Assembly (NCBI GenBank): GCA_002320455.1
Contig: DCKU01000085.1
Coordinates: forward strand, 1-10,144
Reading direction: 5' to 3'
Source of the DNA: Salinisphaera sp. UBA1666
Lineage (GTDB): Bacteria; Pseudomonadota; Gammaproteobacteria; Nevskiales; Salinisphaeraceae
DNA length: 10,144 nucleotides
In this document: positions 1 through 6,199 of the stretch, piece after piece
How the letters are laid out: each line of letters opens with the position of its first letter
Numbering within the stretch: the stretch's first letter is position 1
Notes under the pieces: generated by a model
The model's database searches: none
Told to the model about the DNA's origin: nothing
What the model saw: only the letters and a program-made list of their open reading frames with translations
Made by a program: the position numbers and the translations under genes

Positions 1-131
1 CAAGCGCTGTTTTGCGGCAATCCAGCGTTCTAGCACGCTTGCGCAGAATGACTGCGCAGCGCGCGCTACGCCTCGTCTTGCCGCAAAACAGCGCTTGGCG
101 CGGGCTCGTATGAAACCTCGACAGGCCCTAG
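1..131. repeat. Palindromic MITE-like repeat element, left part cut off by the window edge
   Basis: Bases 1-20 (CAAGCGCTGTTTTGCGGCAA) recur as a perfect reverse complement at 78-97. Nested inside are a 7-bp perfect hairpin (40-46 with 52-58, loop AATGA) and further imperfect pairing (32-38 with 61-67, one mismatch; 25-28 with 68-71). The DNA from 1 to 97 can therefore fold into one long cruciform or hairpin. Bases 98-131 extend outward to the terminus ...ACAGGCCCTAG. The last 28 bases (104-131) match the reverse complement of 10089-10116 at 26 of 28 positions, which shows a dispersed terminal sequence. I infer a non-autonomous palindromic element with long terminal inverted repeats whose left terminus lies before base 1. 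No transposase is visible. A large REP/BIME-like hairpin unit is the alternative. Confidence 0.7.
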
Positions 132-152
132 CGCCAAATAACAACATCCTTC

Positions 153-764
153 GTGCGAGAACCTAGCGTGACATCGACCTTTTCCACGGCCGGGGAAACC
201 GCCCGAGCCCGAATCGAGACGGCTGCCCAACGATTGTTTTCCAGCCGTCCGGCGCACGAAGTACGGCTCGACGAGATCGCGCGTGAGGCCGGCGCGTCGC
301 TGGCCACGATCTATCGTTATTACGGGGACAAACAACAACTACTCAACGTGTGCGTACTCACCTGGGTGGACCAGCTGGCCGACGAGATGCTTGATCGCCT
401 ACGGATCGTTGAGAGTTATCGCGAGCGTCTGCACGAGACGTTTCGGGTCGTCCTGGCGTTTTTCGAAACGCACCCTGACATCGCGCCGCTGATTCTAGGC
501 TCTCTCTATTCCGGCGCGGTTCACTGCGAAGCAACCGCCACACAGAAGACGCTGTCGGACATGCTGCTTGGCGTACTCGGCGAAGCCCGCGAGGCCGGCC
601 AGCTTAATCAGCGCGTAAGCGATGCGATCTTGCTGGACTATTTCATGGGGGTGCTTACACGCCTCATTCAGAGCCAGGCGATACACAACGACGGCCCGCG
701 TATGACCGAACAACACGAAGAGCTGTTCGACATGCTCTGGCGGGCGATCGCCAACCCCGACTGA
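153..764 (+). CDS. TetR/AcrR-family transcriptional regulator
   Basis: This 203-residue protein has the TetR layout. Residues 15-62 form a three-helix DNA-binding domain. The helix-turn-helix is at about 39-58 (LDEIAREAGASLATIYRYYG), with the family-typical A-x-x-A-G-x-S-x-x-T-I-Y-x-Y-Y pattern, and is followed by K60. The rest is an all-helical ligand-binding and dimerisation domain with no recognisable ligand signature. The start is uncertain: GTG at 153 has no clear Shine-Dalgarno sequence, and an in-frame GTG at 168 would remove five residues without touching the fold. The gene begins only about 20 bp after the palindromic repeat, so its promoter probably lies inside that repeat. It is co-directional with metK, 83 bp upstream of it. 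Such proteins usually repress themselves or a neighbour. The target and inducer cannot be read from the sequence. Confidence 0.9.
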   Translation: MREPSVTSTFSTAGETARARIETAAQRLFSSRPAHEVRLDEIAREAGASLATIYRYYGDKQQLLNVCVLTWVDQLADEMLDRLRIVESYRERLHETFRVVLAFFETHPDIAPLILGSLYSGAVHCEATATQKTLSDMLLGVLGEAREAGQLNQRVSDAILLDYFMGVLTRLIQSQAIHNDGPRMTEQHEELFDMLWRAIANPD

Positions 765-766
765 GG

Positions 767-783
767 CCGGATGATCTATCCGG
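767..783. promoter_or_regulatory. Stem-loop or operator-like dyad between tetR and metK
   Basis: CCGGAT (767-772), a 5-nt spacer and ATCCGG (778-783) form a perfect 6-bp inverted repeat. A flanking G766/T784 wobble pair would extend it as RNA. It begins three bases after the regulator's stop codon. No T-run follows, so it does not look like an intrinsic terminator. The half-site CCGGAT recurs at 827-832 in the metK leader, which makes a protein-binding site a reasonable alternative to an RNA hairpin. Confidence 0.4.
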
Positions 784-807
784 TCTAGTCGGGACAAAAG
801 AGATGCC

Positions 808-844
808 GTATAGTCCATCCGCATATCCGGATGGAGAGATATAC
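808..844 (+). promoter_or_regulatory. metK leader inverted repeat overlapping the ribosome binding site
   Basis: TCCATCCG (814-821) pairs perfectly with CGGATGGA (828-835) across the 6-nt loop CATATC. An outer arm GTATA (808-812) pairs with TATAC (840-844), separated from the inner stem by a 1x4 internal loop. The right arm covers the start of the Shine-Dalgarno sequence GGAGAG (833-838), which lies 9 nt before the metK ATG at 848. As RNA, this fold would hide the ribosome binding site. As DNA, it is a 22-bp operator-like dyad. A possible -10 hexamer TATAGT (809-814) would put the transcript start near 820, inside the left arm, which would favour the DNA-operator reading. No convincing -35 is seen. 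It does not resemble tandem MetJ boxes or the SAM riboswitch classes I know. Confidence 0.45.
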
Positions 845-847
845 ACT

Positions 848-2023
848 ATGAGCCGTACCCTGTTTACTTCCGAGTCGGTGACCGGTGGTCATCCCGACAA
901 ACTGTCGGACCAGGTCTCGGACGCGATTCTTGACGCTTATCTCGAGCAGGACCCGACCGCCAAGGTGGCCTGTGAAACCGCCTGCAAGACCGGCTTTGCC
1001 ATGGTCTTCGGTGAGATCAAGACCGATCCGAACAAAAACGTGAATATCCCGGTCGAGCAGATCGTGCGCGATACGATCCGTAAGATCGGCTACACCAGCT
1101 CGGACATGGGCTTCGACGCCGACACCTGCGCGGTCATGAACGTGCTCGGCGAGCAGTCCAAGGACATCAACCAGGGCGTGGAACGCACCGCACCGGAAGA
1201 GCAAGGCGCTGGCGATCAGGGCCTGATGTTCGGCTATGCCTGTGATGAGACAGACGTACTCATGCCGGCGCCGATCACGTATGCCCATCGTCTGGTGCGC
1301 AAGCAGTCCGAACTGCTGGCCGACGGCACGCTCGATTGGTTGCGTCCGGACGCCAAATCGCAGGTCACCTTCGAGTACGAAAACGGCAAGCCCTCGGCGA
1401 TTAACGCGGTGGTGCTGTCGACCCAGCACAACCCCGAGATCTCTCAGGCCGATCTGAAGGAAGCCGTCCACGAGCACGTGATCAAGCCGGTGATCGGCAA
1501 CATGCTCACGGACAATCCCAAGATCCACATCAACCCGACGGGCAACTTCGTCACCGGCGGCCCGCTGGGCGATGCCGGCCTGACGGGACGCAAGATCATC
1601 GTCGACACCTACGGCGGCATGGCCCGGCACGGCGGCGGCGCTTTTTCCGGCAAGGACCCGTCCAAGGTGGATCGCTCGGCGGCCTATGCAGCGCGCTATG
1701 TGGCCAAGAACGTGGTCGCGGCCGGCCTGGCCAGCAAGTGCGAAGTCGCGCTGTCTTATGCCATCGGCGTGGCCGAACCGACCTCGATCTGGGTGGAAAC
1801 GTTCGGCACCGGCAAGATCGACGACGAGAAGATGACCGATCTCATCCGTCAACACTTCGACCTGCGGCCCTACGGCATCCTGCAGATGCTGGACCTGCAG
1901 CGCCCGATCTACGCGCCGACCGCAGCCTACGGCCATTTCGGCCGCGAAGACGTGGACCTGCCCTGGGAGCGCACCGACAAGGCCCAGGGTCTAGCCGACG
2001 ACGCCGGTATCCAGGCGGCCTGA
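848..2023 (+). CDS. metK: S-adenosylmethionine synthetase (methionine adenosyltransferase)
   Basis: A cytosolic enzyme that makes S-adenosylmethionine from methionine and ATP, releasing phosphate and pyrophosphate. At 391 residues it is close to the usual bacterial length (~384). The N-terminal motif SESVTGGHPDKLSDQ (8-22) carries the ATP-binding histidine (H15). The MetK signatures GAGDQGLMFGY (120-130), GDAGLTGRKIIVDTYGG (241-257) and the glycine-rich GGGAFSGKDPSKVDRSAAY (262-280) are all intact. I chose ATG 848 over the in-frame ATG at 803 for two reasons: it has a GGAGAG ribosome site 9 nt upstream, and MSRTLFTSESV matches the usual MetK start. The gene heads a methyl-cycle block with ahcY and metF, which recycle its product. 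The leader dyad suggests its own regulation, and a strong hairpin follows the gene. There are no oddities in the protein. Confidence 0.98.
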   Translation: MSRTLFTSESVTGGHPDKLSDQVSDAILDAYLEQDPTAKVACETACKTGFAMVFGEIKTDPNKNVNIPVEQIVRDTIRKIGYTSSDMGFDADTCAVMNVLGEQSKDINQGVERTAPEEQGAGDQGLMFGYACDETDVLMPAPITYAHRLVRKQSELLADGTLDWLRPDAKSQVTFEYENGKPSAINAVVLSTQHNPEISQADLKEAVHEHVIKPVIGNMLTDNPKIHINPTGNFVTGGPLGDAGLTGRKIIVDTYGGMARHGGGAFSGKDPSKVDRSAAYAARYVAKNVVAAGLASKCEVALSYAIGVAEPTSIWVETFGTGKIDDEKMTDLIRQHFDLRPYGILQMLDLQRPIYAPTAAYGHFGREDVDLPWERTDKAQGLADDAGIQAA

Positions 2024-2057
2024 TCGATTCGATCACGAGCGCGAAACGTTCGCGCGC

Positions 2058-2095
2058 GCCGGCCGACTGCTATCGGCCGGCTTCCTTTTCTCTTT
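2058..2095 (+). terminator. Intrinsic terminator after metK
   Basis: GCCGGCCGA (2058-2066) pairs perfectly with TCGGCCGGC (2073-2081) around the loop CTGCTA, giving a 9-bp GC-rich stem. A pyrimidine-rich tail with several T runs (2082-2095) follows. A second smaller hairpin, GCGCGAA (2039-2045) with TTCGCGC (2049-2055) and loop ACG, lies just upstream. The unit sits between the metK stop and the ahcY ribosome site (AGGAA at about 2103-2107). It could end metK transcription or act as an attenuator for ahcY. The T tail is interrupted by C, so termination may be partial. Confidence 0.65.
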
Positions 2096-2115
2096 CAACG
2101 ACAGGAAAACGACAC

Positions 2116-3537
2116 ATGAGTGCACCTGCCGAGAAGATGACCGAAGACTACAAAATTGCCGATATCAGCCTGGCCCCCTGGGGCCGGCGCGAGATCGACA
2201 TCGCCGAAACCGAAATGCCGGGCCTCGTGGCCGTGCGCGAAGAATTCGGCGCAGAACAGCCGCTCAAGGGCTGTCGTATTGCCGGCGCGCTGCATATGAC
2301 GATTCAGACCGCCGTGCTGATCGAATCCCTCGAAGCCCTGGGTGCCGATATCCGCTGGGCCTCCTGCAACGTGTTCTCCACCCAGGACCACGCCGCTGCG
2401 GCCATCGCCGAGCGCGGCATCCCGGTCTTCGCCTACAAGGGCGAGACCGCCGAGGAATACTGGCAGTACATCCACGCCATCATGGACTGGTCCGACGGCG
2501 GCCTGCCCAACATGATTCTGGACGACGGTGGCGATGCCACGACGCTGGCCACCTTCGGCCCAAAGGCCACGGACGATCCGTCGCTGCTGGACAACCCGGG
2601 TTCGGACGAAGAAGCCGCGCTGTTCAAGGTGATGAAGCAGCGCCTGGCCGAGCAGCCGAACTTTTACAAGGATCTGCAGAAGGCCATCAAGGGCGTCACG
2701 GAAGAGACCACCACAGGCGTGCATCGTCTGTATCACCTGGCCAAGACCGATGGCCTGACCTTCCCGGCCATCAACGTCAACGACTCGGTCACCAAGTCCA
2801 AGTTCGACAACCTCTACGGCTGTCGTGAGTCGCTGGTGGACGGCATCAAGCGCGCTACCGACGTGATGATCGCCGGCAAGGTGGCCATCGTCTGTGGCTA
2901 TGGCGACGTCGGCAAGGGTTCGGTCGACTCGCTGCGTGGCCTGGGTGCCACCGTCTGTGTCACCGAGATCGACCCGATCAACGCCCTGCAGGCCGCCATG
3001 GAAGGCCTACGCGTGGTGGATCTGGAAGACCCGGGCGTGGTCGAACAGGCCGATATCTTCGTGACCGCCACCGGCAACTATCACGTGATCAACCACGATC
3101 ACTTGAAGCGCATGAAGAACGAGGCGATCGTGTGCAACATCGGTCACTTCGATAACGAGATCGACGTGGCCGCCATGCGCGACTACGAGTGGGAAGAGAT
3201 CAAGCCGCAGGTGGACCACATCACCTTCCCCGACGGCAAGAAGATCATCCTGCTGGCCGAAGGCCGCCTGGTGAACCTCGGCTGTGCCACGGGCCACCCG
3301 AGCTATGTGATGTCCAACTCGTTCACCAACCAGGTGCTGGCCCAGATCGAGCTCTGGAAGAACGGTGACAAGTACGACAACGACGTATACGTGCTGCCGA
3401 AGCATCTCGACGAGAAGGTCGCGGCCATGCACTTGGCGCGGGTCAACGCCAAGCTGACCAAGATGACGCCGGAACAGGCCGATTACCTCGGCGTGCCGGC
3501 CGAAGGCCCGTTCAAGCCGGACCACTATCGCTATTAA
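2116..3537 (+). CDS. ahcY: Adenosylhomocysteinase (S-adenosyl-L-homocysteine hydrolase)
   Basis: A cytosolic NAD-dependent enzyme that reversibly splits S-adenosylhomocysteine into adenosine and homocysteine, relieving product inhibition of methyltransferases. At 473 residues it has the bacterial length, including the ~40-residue insert at about 150-190 typical of the longer bacterial form. Visible motifs are GALHMTIQTAVLIE (57-70), the substrate-site DDGGD (136-140), VNDSVTKSKFDNLYG (221-235) with conserved lysine and aspartate, the Rossmann glycine motif GYGDVGKG (261-268), and the C-terminal KPDHYRY (467-473), whose Lys and Tyr contact the partner subunit's NAD in this family. ATG 2116 was chosen because AGGAA lies about 8 nt upstream; the reading frame is open further upstream but there overlaps metK out of frame. 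The gene lies between metK and metF, the classic methyl-cycle grouping, but is bracketed by terminators, so it may be its own transcription unit. Confidence 0.98.
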   Translation: MSAPAEKMTEDYKIADISLAPWGRREIDIAETEMPGLVAVREEFGAEQPLKGCRIAGALHMTIQTAVLIESLEALGADIRWASCNVFSTQDHAAAAIAERGIPVFAYKGETAEEYWQYIHAIMDWSDGGLPNMILDDGGDATTLATFGPKATDDPSLLDNPGSDEEAALFKVMKQRLAEQPNFYKDLQKAIKGVTEETTTGVHRLYHLAKTDGLTFPAINVNDSVTKSKFDNLYGCRESLVDGIKRATDVMIAGKVAIVCGYGDVGKGSVDSLRGLGATVCVTEIDPINALQAAMEGLRVVDLEDPGVVEQADIFVTATGNYHVINHDHLKRMKNEAIVCNIGHFDNEIDVAAMRDYEWEEIKPQVDHITFPDGKKIILLAEGRLVNLGCATGHPSYVMSNSFTNQVLAQIELWKNGDKYDNDVYVLPKHLDEKVAAMHLARVNAKLTKMTPEQADYLGVPAEGPFKPDHYRY

Positions 3538-3561
3538 TAACTTGCGATAGTCGACGAAACG

Positions 3562-3596
3562 AACCCGGCCCGCGGCCCGCGTGGGCCGGGTTTTTT
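3562..3596 (+). terminator. Strong intrinsic terminator after ahcY
   Basis: AACCCGGCCC (3562-3571) pairs perfectly with GGGCCGGGTT (3583-3592) around an 11-nt GC-rich loop, and the T run continues to 3596. This is a textbook Rho-independent terminator, 25 bp after the ahcY stop. It implies that metF, which starts 54 bp further on, needs its own promoter or relies on read-through. Confidence 0.9.
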
Positions 3597-3649
3597 GTGC
3601 AGAATTTCATTACGTGTGTTTTTGACACCCGTGCAATCAAGGCCAACCC

Positions 3650-4519
3650 ATGAGCGAGACTGCGACAGACAACGATTTCTCGATCGAGCTCTTTCCGCCC
3701 AAGGGCCCCAAGGGTGAAGCACGCCTGGACGAGGCATTGGCCGATCTCGGCGCACTGAATCCGGCGTTTTTCTCGGTCACATTCGGCGCCGGCGGAACCA
3801 CCCGCTCGGGCACTCTGGATACCGTCAAGAAGACGATGCAGGCCACCGGGCGGCCCGCGGCCCCGCATCTGTCCTGTATCGAGGGCACACGAGACTCGAT
3901 TGGCGATCTGCTCGATAACTACAAGGCCGCGGGCGTGGATCGCATCGTGGCCCTGCGCGGCGATCTGCCGGAAGGCATGGACCAGCCCGGCGTATTCAAC
4001 TACGCGAACGAGCTGGTGACCTTCATCAAGGAGCGCCACGGCGACGACTTTCATCTGGAAGTCGGCGCCTATCCGGAGTTTCACCCGGCCGCGCCCTCGC
4101 CCAAGGACGACGTCGACAATTTCGTGCGCAAAGTCCAAGCCGGCGCCGACTCGGCCATCACCCAGTATTTCTACAACGCAGATGCCTACTTCAACTTCGT
4201 GGACGAAGTCGAGGCACGCGGCGTGGATATTCCGATCGTACCCGGCATCATGCCGATCACCGATTTCGGCCAGGTCTCACGTTTTTCTGCTATGTGCGGC
4301 GCCGATATCCCGCGTTGGGTGCGCCAGAAGATGGAAGGCTACGGCGACGACAAGGCGTCGGTACGCGCCTTCGGGCGAGAGCTGGTCTATAACCTGTGCG
4401 AGCAGCTTCTCGCGGGCGGCGCGCCGGGCCTGCATTTTTATGCCCTCAATAAGGCCGAGCCGACAACAACGCTGTGGCAAGATCTCAAGCTGCCGACGAC
4501 CGCTTCCAGCGCTGCCTAA
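3650..4519 (+). CDS. metF: 5,10-methylenetetrahydrofolate reductase
   Basis: An FAD-dependent cytosolic enzyme that reduces 5,10-methylene-THF to 5-methyl-THF, the methyl donor for remethylating homocysteine to methionine. The 289 residues match bacterial MetF (~296 in E. coli), with the single TIM-barrel domain and no regulatory extension. Key motifs are SIELFPPKG (11-19), with the catalytic glutamate (E13, matching E. coli Glu28), FFSVTFGAGGTTR (40-52), the flavin-tuning aspartate in ALRGDLP (101-107), ITQYFYN (170-176) with the substrate-binding glutamine, GIMPITDF (199-206), and PGLHFYALNKAE (259-270). ATG 3650 has AAGG about 8 nt upstream. A TTGACA at 3622-3627 might be a -35, but no matching -10 is seen. 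The neighbouring metK and ahcY supply the rest of the methyl cycle. The convergent MarR gene follows with a hairpin in between. Confidence 0.97.
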   Translation: MSETATDNDFSIELFPPKGPKGEARLDEALADLGALNPAFFSVTFGAGGTTRSGTLDTVKKTMQATGRPAAPHLSCIEGTRDSIGDLLDNYKAAGVDRIVALRGDLPEGMDQPGVFNYANELVTFIKERHGDDFHLEVGAYPEFHPAAPSPKDDVDNFVRKVQAGADSAITQYFYNADAYFNFVDEVEARGVDIPIVPGIMPITDFGQVSRFSAMCGADIPRWVRQKMEGYGDDKASVRAFGRELVYNLCEQLLAGGAPGLHFYALNKAEPTTTLWQDLKLPTTASSAA

Positions 4520-4528
4520 CGCGCCGTC

Positions 4529-4558
4529 AAATGAAAGAACCCGGCCGTGGCCGGGTTC
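4529..4558 (-). terminator. Intrinsic terminator between convergent metF and marR, T tail on the minus strand
   Basis: GAACCCGGCC (4537-4546) and GGCCGGGTTC (4549-4558) form a perfect GC-rich hairpin with a tiny loop. Read on the minus strand, the stem is followed by TTTCATTT (4536-4529), so it most plainly terminates the MarR gene. On the plus strand no T run follows, so it would end metF transcription less efficiently. The stem core AACCCGGCC is the same as in the ahcY terminator. Confidence 0.7.
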
Positions 4559-4570
4559 GTCGAGGGTATT

Positions 4571-4594
4571 CAACGAGGCCGTTATTCCTCGTTG
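4571..4594. other. Hairpin over the 3' end of the MarR gene
   Basis: CAACGAGG (4571-4578) pairs perfectly with CCTCGTTG (4587-4594), loop CCGTTATT. It straddles the MarR stop codon (4582-4584, minus strand) and lies next to the convergent terminator. It may stabilise the mRNA end or help block read-through from metF. No T run follows on either strand, so it is not called a terminator. Confidence 0.4.
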
Positions 4595-5070
4595 AGCATA
4601 TCCCGCAGCGAGTCATTGTGACGGGCCATGAGCTGGGCGTAGGCATGACGGTCTTCGTCGCTCCAGCCTTCAAACGCTTGACCGATACGCTCGAAACGGC
4701 GCTCGCGCACCTCGACCGCGGCGTCGCGCCCGGCTTCGGTGATGGTGACGAAGCCGCCGCGCCGATCATCCGGGTTATCGTGCTTGTCCACCAAGCCAGC
4801 GCTTTTCATCGCCGCGACCTGCCGCGTGACGGTCGATGCGTCCAGATTGACCTGTTCGGCCAGCGCGCCAACCGATTGACGGTCATTGCGCTCGAGCAGG
4901 ATCAGCAATAGATAATGCGCGCGCTCCAGCCCGTAGTGAAAACGGCGCCGTGCCGCCTCGAGACGACGTACCAAAAACGCGATCTCGTATTCGAGCGATT
5001 CAATCGACGGGCAATTGGTCGGGAGATGGTTGCCAAGACTCGGGTCTTTTTGCTCGCTGCGACGCTGCAT
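4582..5070 (-). CDS. MarR-family transcriptional regulator
   Basis: This 162-residue protein has a winged helix-turn-helix of the MarR type. Helices at about 64-93 include the recognition segment LDASTVTRQVAAMKSAGLV (76-94). The wing motif DNPDDRRGGFVTIT (98-111) matches the family D-x-R-x-x-x-x-x-L/V-T pattern. Flanking N- and C-terminal helices (about 22-62 and 112-160) would form the dimer interface. The first ~22 residues look unstructured. ATG 5070 has a GGAAG Shine-Dalgarno sequence about 10 nt upstream. The gene is divergent from a D-2-hydroxyacid dehydrogenase gene and convergent with metF. MarR proteins commonly bind dyads in a shared divergent region and respond to small phenolic or acidic ligands, so control of itself and the dehydrogenase is a reasonable inference. 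The ligand cannot be told from the sequence. Confidence 0.9.
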   Translation of the reverse strand: MQRRSEQKDPSLGNHLPTNCPSIESLEYEIAFLVRRLEAARRRFHYGLERAHYLLLILLERNDRQSVGALAEQVNLDASTVTRQVAAMKSAGLVDKHDNPDDRRGGFVTITEAGRDAAVEVRERRFERIGQAFEGWSDEDRHAYAQLMARHNDSLRDMLNEE

Positions 5071-5106
5071 CAGTTCGCGCTTCCAGATTGGAATGGAATA
5101 ACGTTT

Positions 5107-5130
5107 TAGTATCGGTAGTATACCGAACTA
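5107..5130. promoter_or_regulatory. Candidate MarR operator in the divergent intergenic region
   Basis: TCGGTA (5112-5117) and TACCGA (5121-5126) form a perfect dyad around GTA. TAGT (5107-5110) and ACTA (5127-5130) extend it, offset by a single extra A at 5111. The total of 24 bp is right for a MarR dimer. On the minus strand TATACT (5122-5117) resembles a -10 element and lies within the dyad, so a bound regulator would block its own promoter. No good -35 is seen for it. The rest of 5071-5245 has no other clear element, and no strong ribosome site precedes the dehydrogenase ATG. Confidence 0.5.
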
Positions 5131-5245
5131 CCTGTAAGGGTTATAGCGTATTCCGTGTAATGGCCCATGCAACAATCGTCTAAACCCGACGGCCGCCGAT
5201 TTTGCGTTTAGCATGGTCCGGTGACCCCACGTAACAAGACACAGC

Positions 5246-6199
5246 ATGCAGGGCGTATTTCTTGACGCCGGCTCGGTCGGCGACGATCTGGACTGGCAAG
5301 CCATCGATAACGCTGCCAGCGGGTGGCAGACCTTTCACAACACGACGGCCGAGCAGATCGGTCCCCGTATCGAAAACGCCGATATCGTTGTCACCAACAA
5401 AGTCGTTCTCGACGGCGATACGATCAAGGCCGCACCAAATCTCAAGCTGATCTGTGTCGCCGCCACGGGCGTCAACAACATTGATACGACGGCCGCTGCG
5501 GCATGCAACATCCCGGTCATCAATGTGACCGGCTATGCCAGTCCGGCCGTGTCGCAACACGTGCTGGCGCTCATGCTGGCATTTGCAACGCGCTGGGCAG
5601 ATTATCACCGCGACGTGATGGCAGGCGCCTGGCAACGCTCGGAATTCTTCTGTCGCCTGGATCACCCGATCGAAGAGCTAGCCGGCAAGACGCTGGTCAT
5701 CGTCGGCTACGGCGAGCTGGGTGAAGCGGTGGCCAAGCGGGCCGCTGCCTTCGATATGCATATCGTCATCGCAGAACGTCCGGACGCCGCAACCGTGCGT
5801 CCCGGCCGGCTGGACTTCGACTCCGCCCTGGCACAGGCCGACTATCTCAGCCTGCACTGCCCGCTGACCGATGCCACCCACCACCTGATCAACGAGGCCG
5901 CACTGGCCCGGATGAAAGACACTGCGTTCATCATCAACACCGCCCGCGGCCAGATCATCGACAGCCCGGCGCTGATAACGGCACTACGCAACGGCCAGAT
6001 CGCCGGCGCTGCCATCGACGTGCTCGACAACGAGCCGCCGCGCGACGGTCATCCGCTGATCGAGGCCGACTTGCCCAACCTGATCATCACCCCGCACACG
6101 GCCTGGGGCTCGCGCGCCGCGCGCCAGCGCATGCTGGACGGCGTGGCCGCCAACATTCAGGCCTTTGCCGCCGGCGACGACTCGGGCCGCGTGAATTGA
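5246..6199 (+). CDS. D-2-hydroxyacid dehydrogenase (glycerate/hydroxypyruvate reductase-like)
   Basis: A cytosolic NAD(P)-dependent oxidoreductase of the D-isomer-specific 2-hydroxyacid dehydrogenase family, interconverting a 2-hydroxyacid and its 2-keto acid. The 317 residues are the normal length. The N- and C-terminal segments form the catalytic domain, and residues ~100-290 hold the Rossmann domain with GYGELG (154-159). The catalytic trio is present: Arg234 in NTARGQIID, Glu263 in DVLDNEPP and His284 in ITPHTAWGS. The residue near the end of the second nucleotide strand is acidic (AERPD, 176-180), which usually favours NADH. VAATGVNNID (71-80) and the opening MQGVFLD resemble the hydroxypyruvate/glycerate reductase (HprA) branch of Pseudomonas, so that substrate is most likely but not proven. 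ATG 5246 fits the family N-terminus although its ribosome site is weak. The gene is divergent from marR and overlaps cpdA by 4 bp. Confidence 0.92.
   Translation: MQGVFLDAGSVGDDLDWQAIDNAASGWQTFHNTTAEQIGPRIENADIVVTNKVVLDGDTIKAAPNLKLICVAATGVNNIDTTAAAACNIPVINVTGYASPAVSQHVLALMLAFATRWADYHRDVMAGAWQRSEFFCRLDHPIEELAGKTLVIVGYGELGEAVAKRAAAFDMHIVIAERPDAATVRPGRLDFDSALAQADYLSLHCPLTDATHHLINEAALARMKDTAFIINTARGQIIDSPALITALRNGQIAGAAIDVLDNEPPRDGHPLIEADLPNLIITPHTAWGSRAARQRMLDGVAANIQAFAAGDDSGRVN

Noticed and set aside
1..97. Integron attC-like site
   Set aside because: The palindrome is perfect at its outer arms and lacks the GTTRRRY/RYYYAAC core sites; no integrase or cassette array is nearby.
66..338. Minus-strand open frame running from tetR into the repeat
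   Set aside because: It overlaps the TetR DNA-binding domain antisense and half of it is repeat sequence; no domain is seen.
765..847. MetJ operator array before metK
   Set aside because: No tandem AGACGTCT-like 8-mers are present; the dyads have a different sequence.
785..1936. Long open frame on the minus strand opposite metK
   Set aside because: metK on the plus strand is unambiguous, and a long antisense frame is expected from high GC at third codon positions. Its translation has no recognisable domain.
1738..2115. Upstream extension of the ahcY frame into metK
   Set aside because: The extension reads metK out of frame. ATG 2116 has a good Shine-Dalgarno sequence and the normal N-terminus, so no fusion is inferred.
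2095..2736. Open frame on the minus strand opposite ahcY, with another at 3007-3525
   Set aside because: Both are shadows of the strongly coding ahcY frame, with no family signature or ribosome site.
3622..3627. TTGACA as the metF promoter -35
   Set aside because: No acceptable -10 lies 16-18 bp downstream, so a promoter is not annotated.
4474..4911. Plus-strand open frame opposite the MarR gene
   Set aside because: The minus-strand frame carries a full winged helix with the D-D-R-R-G-G wing; the plus-strand translation is featureless.
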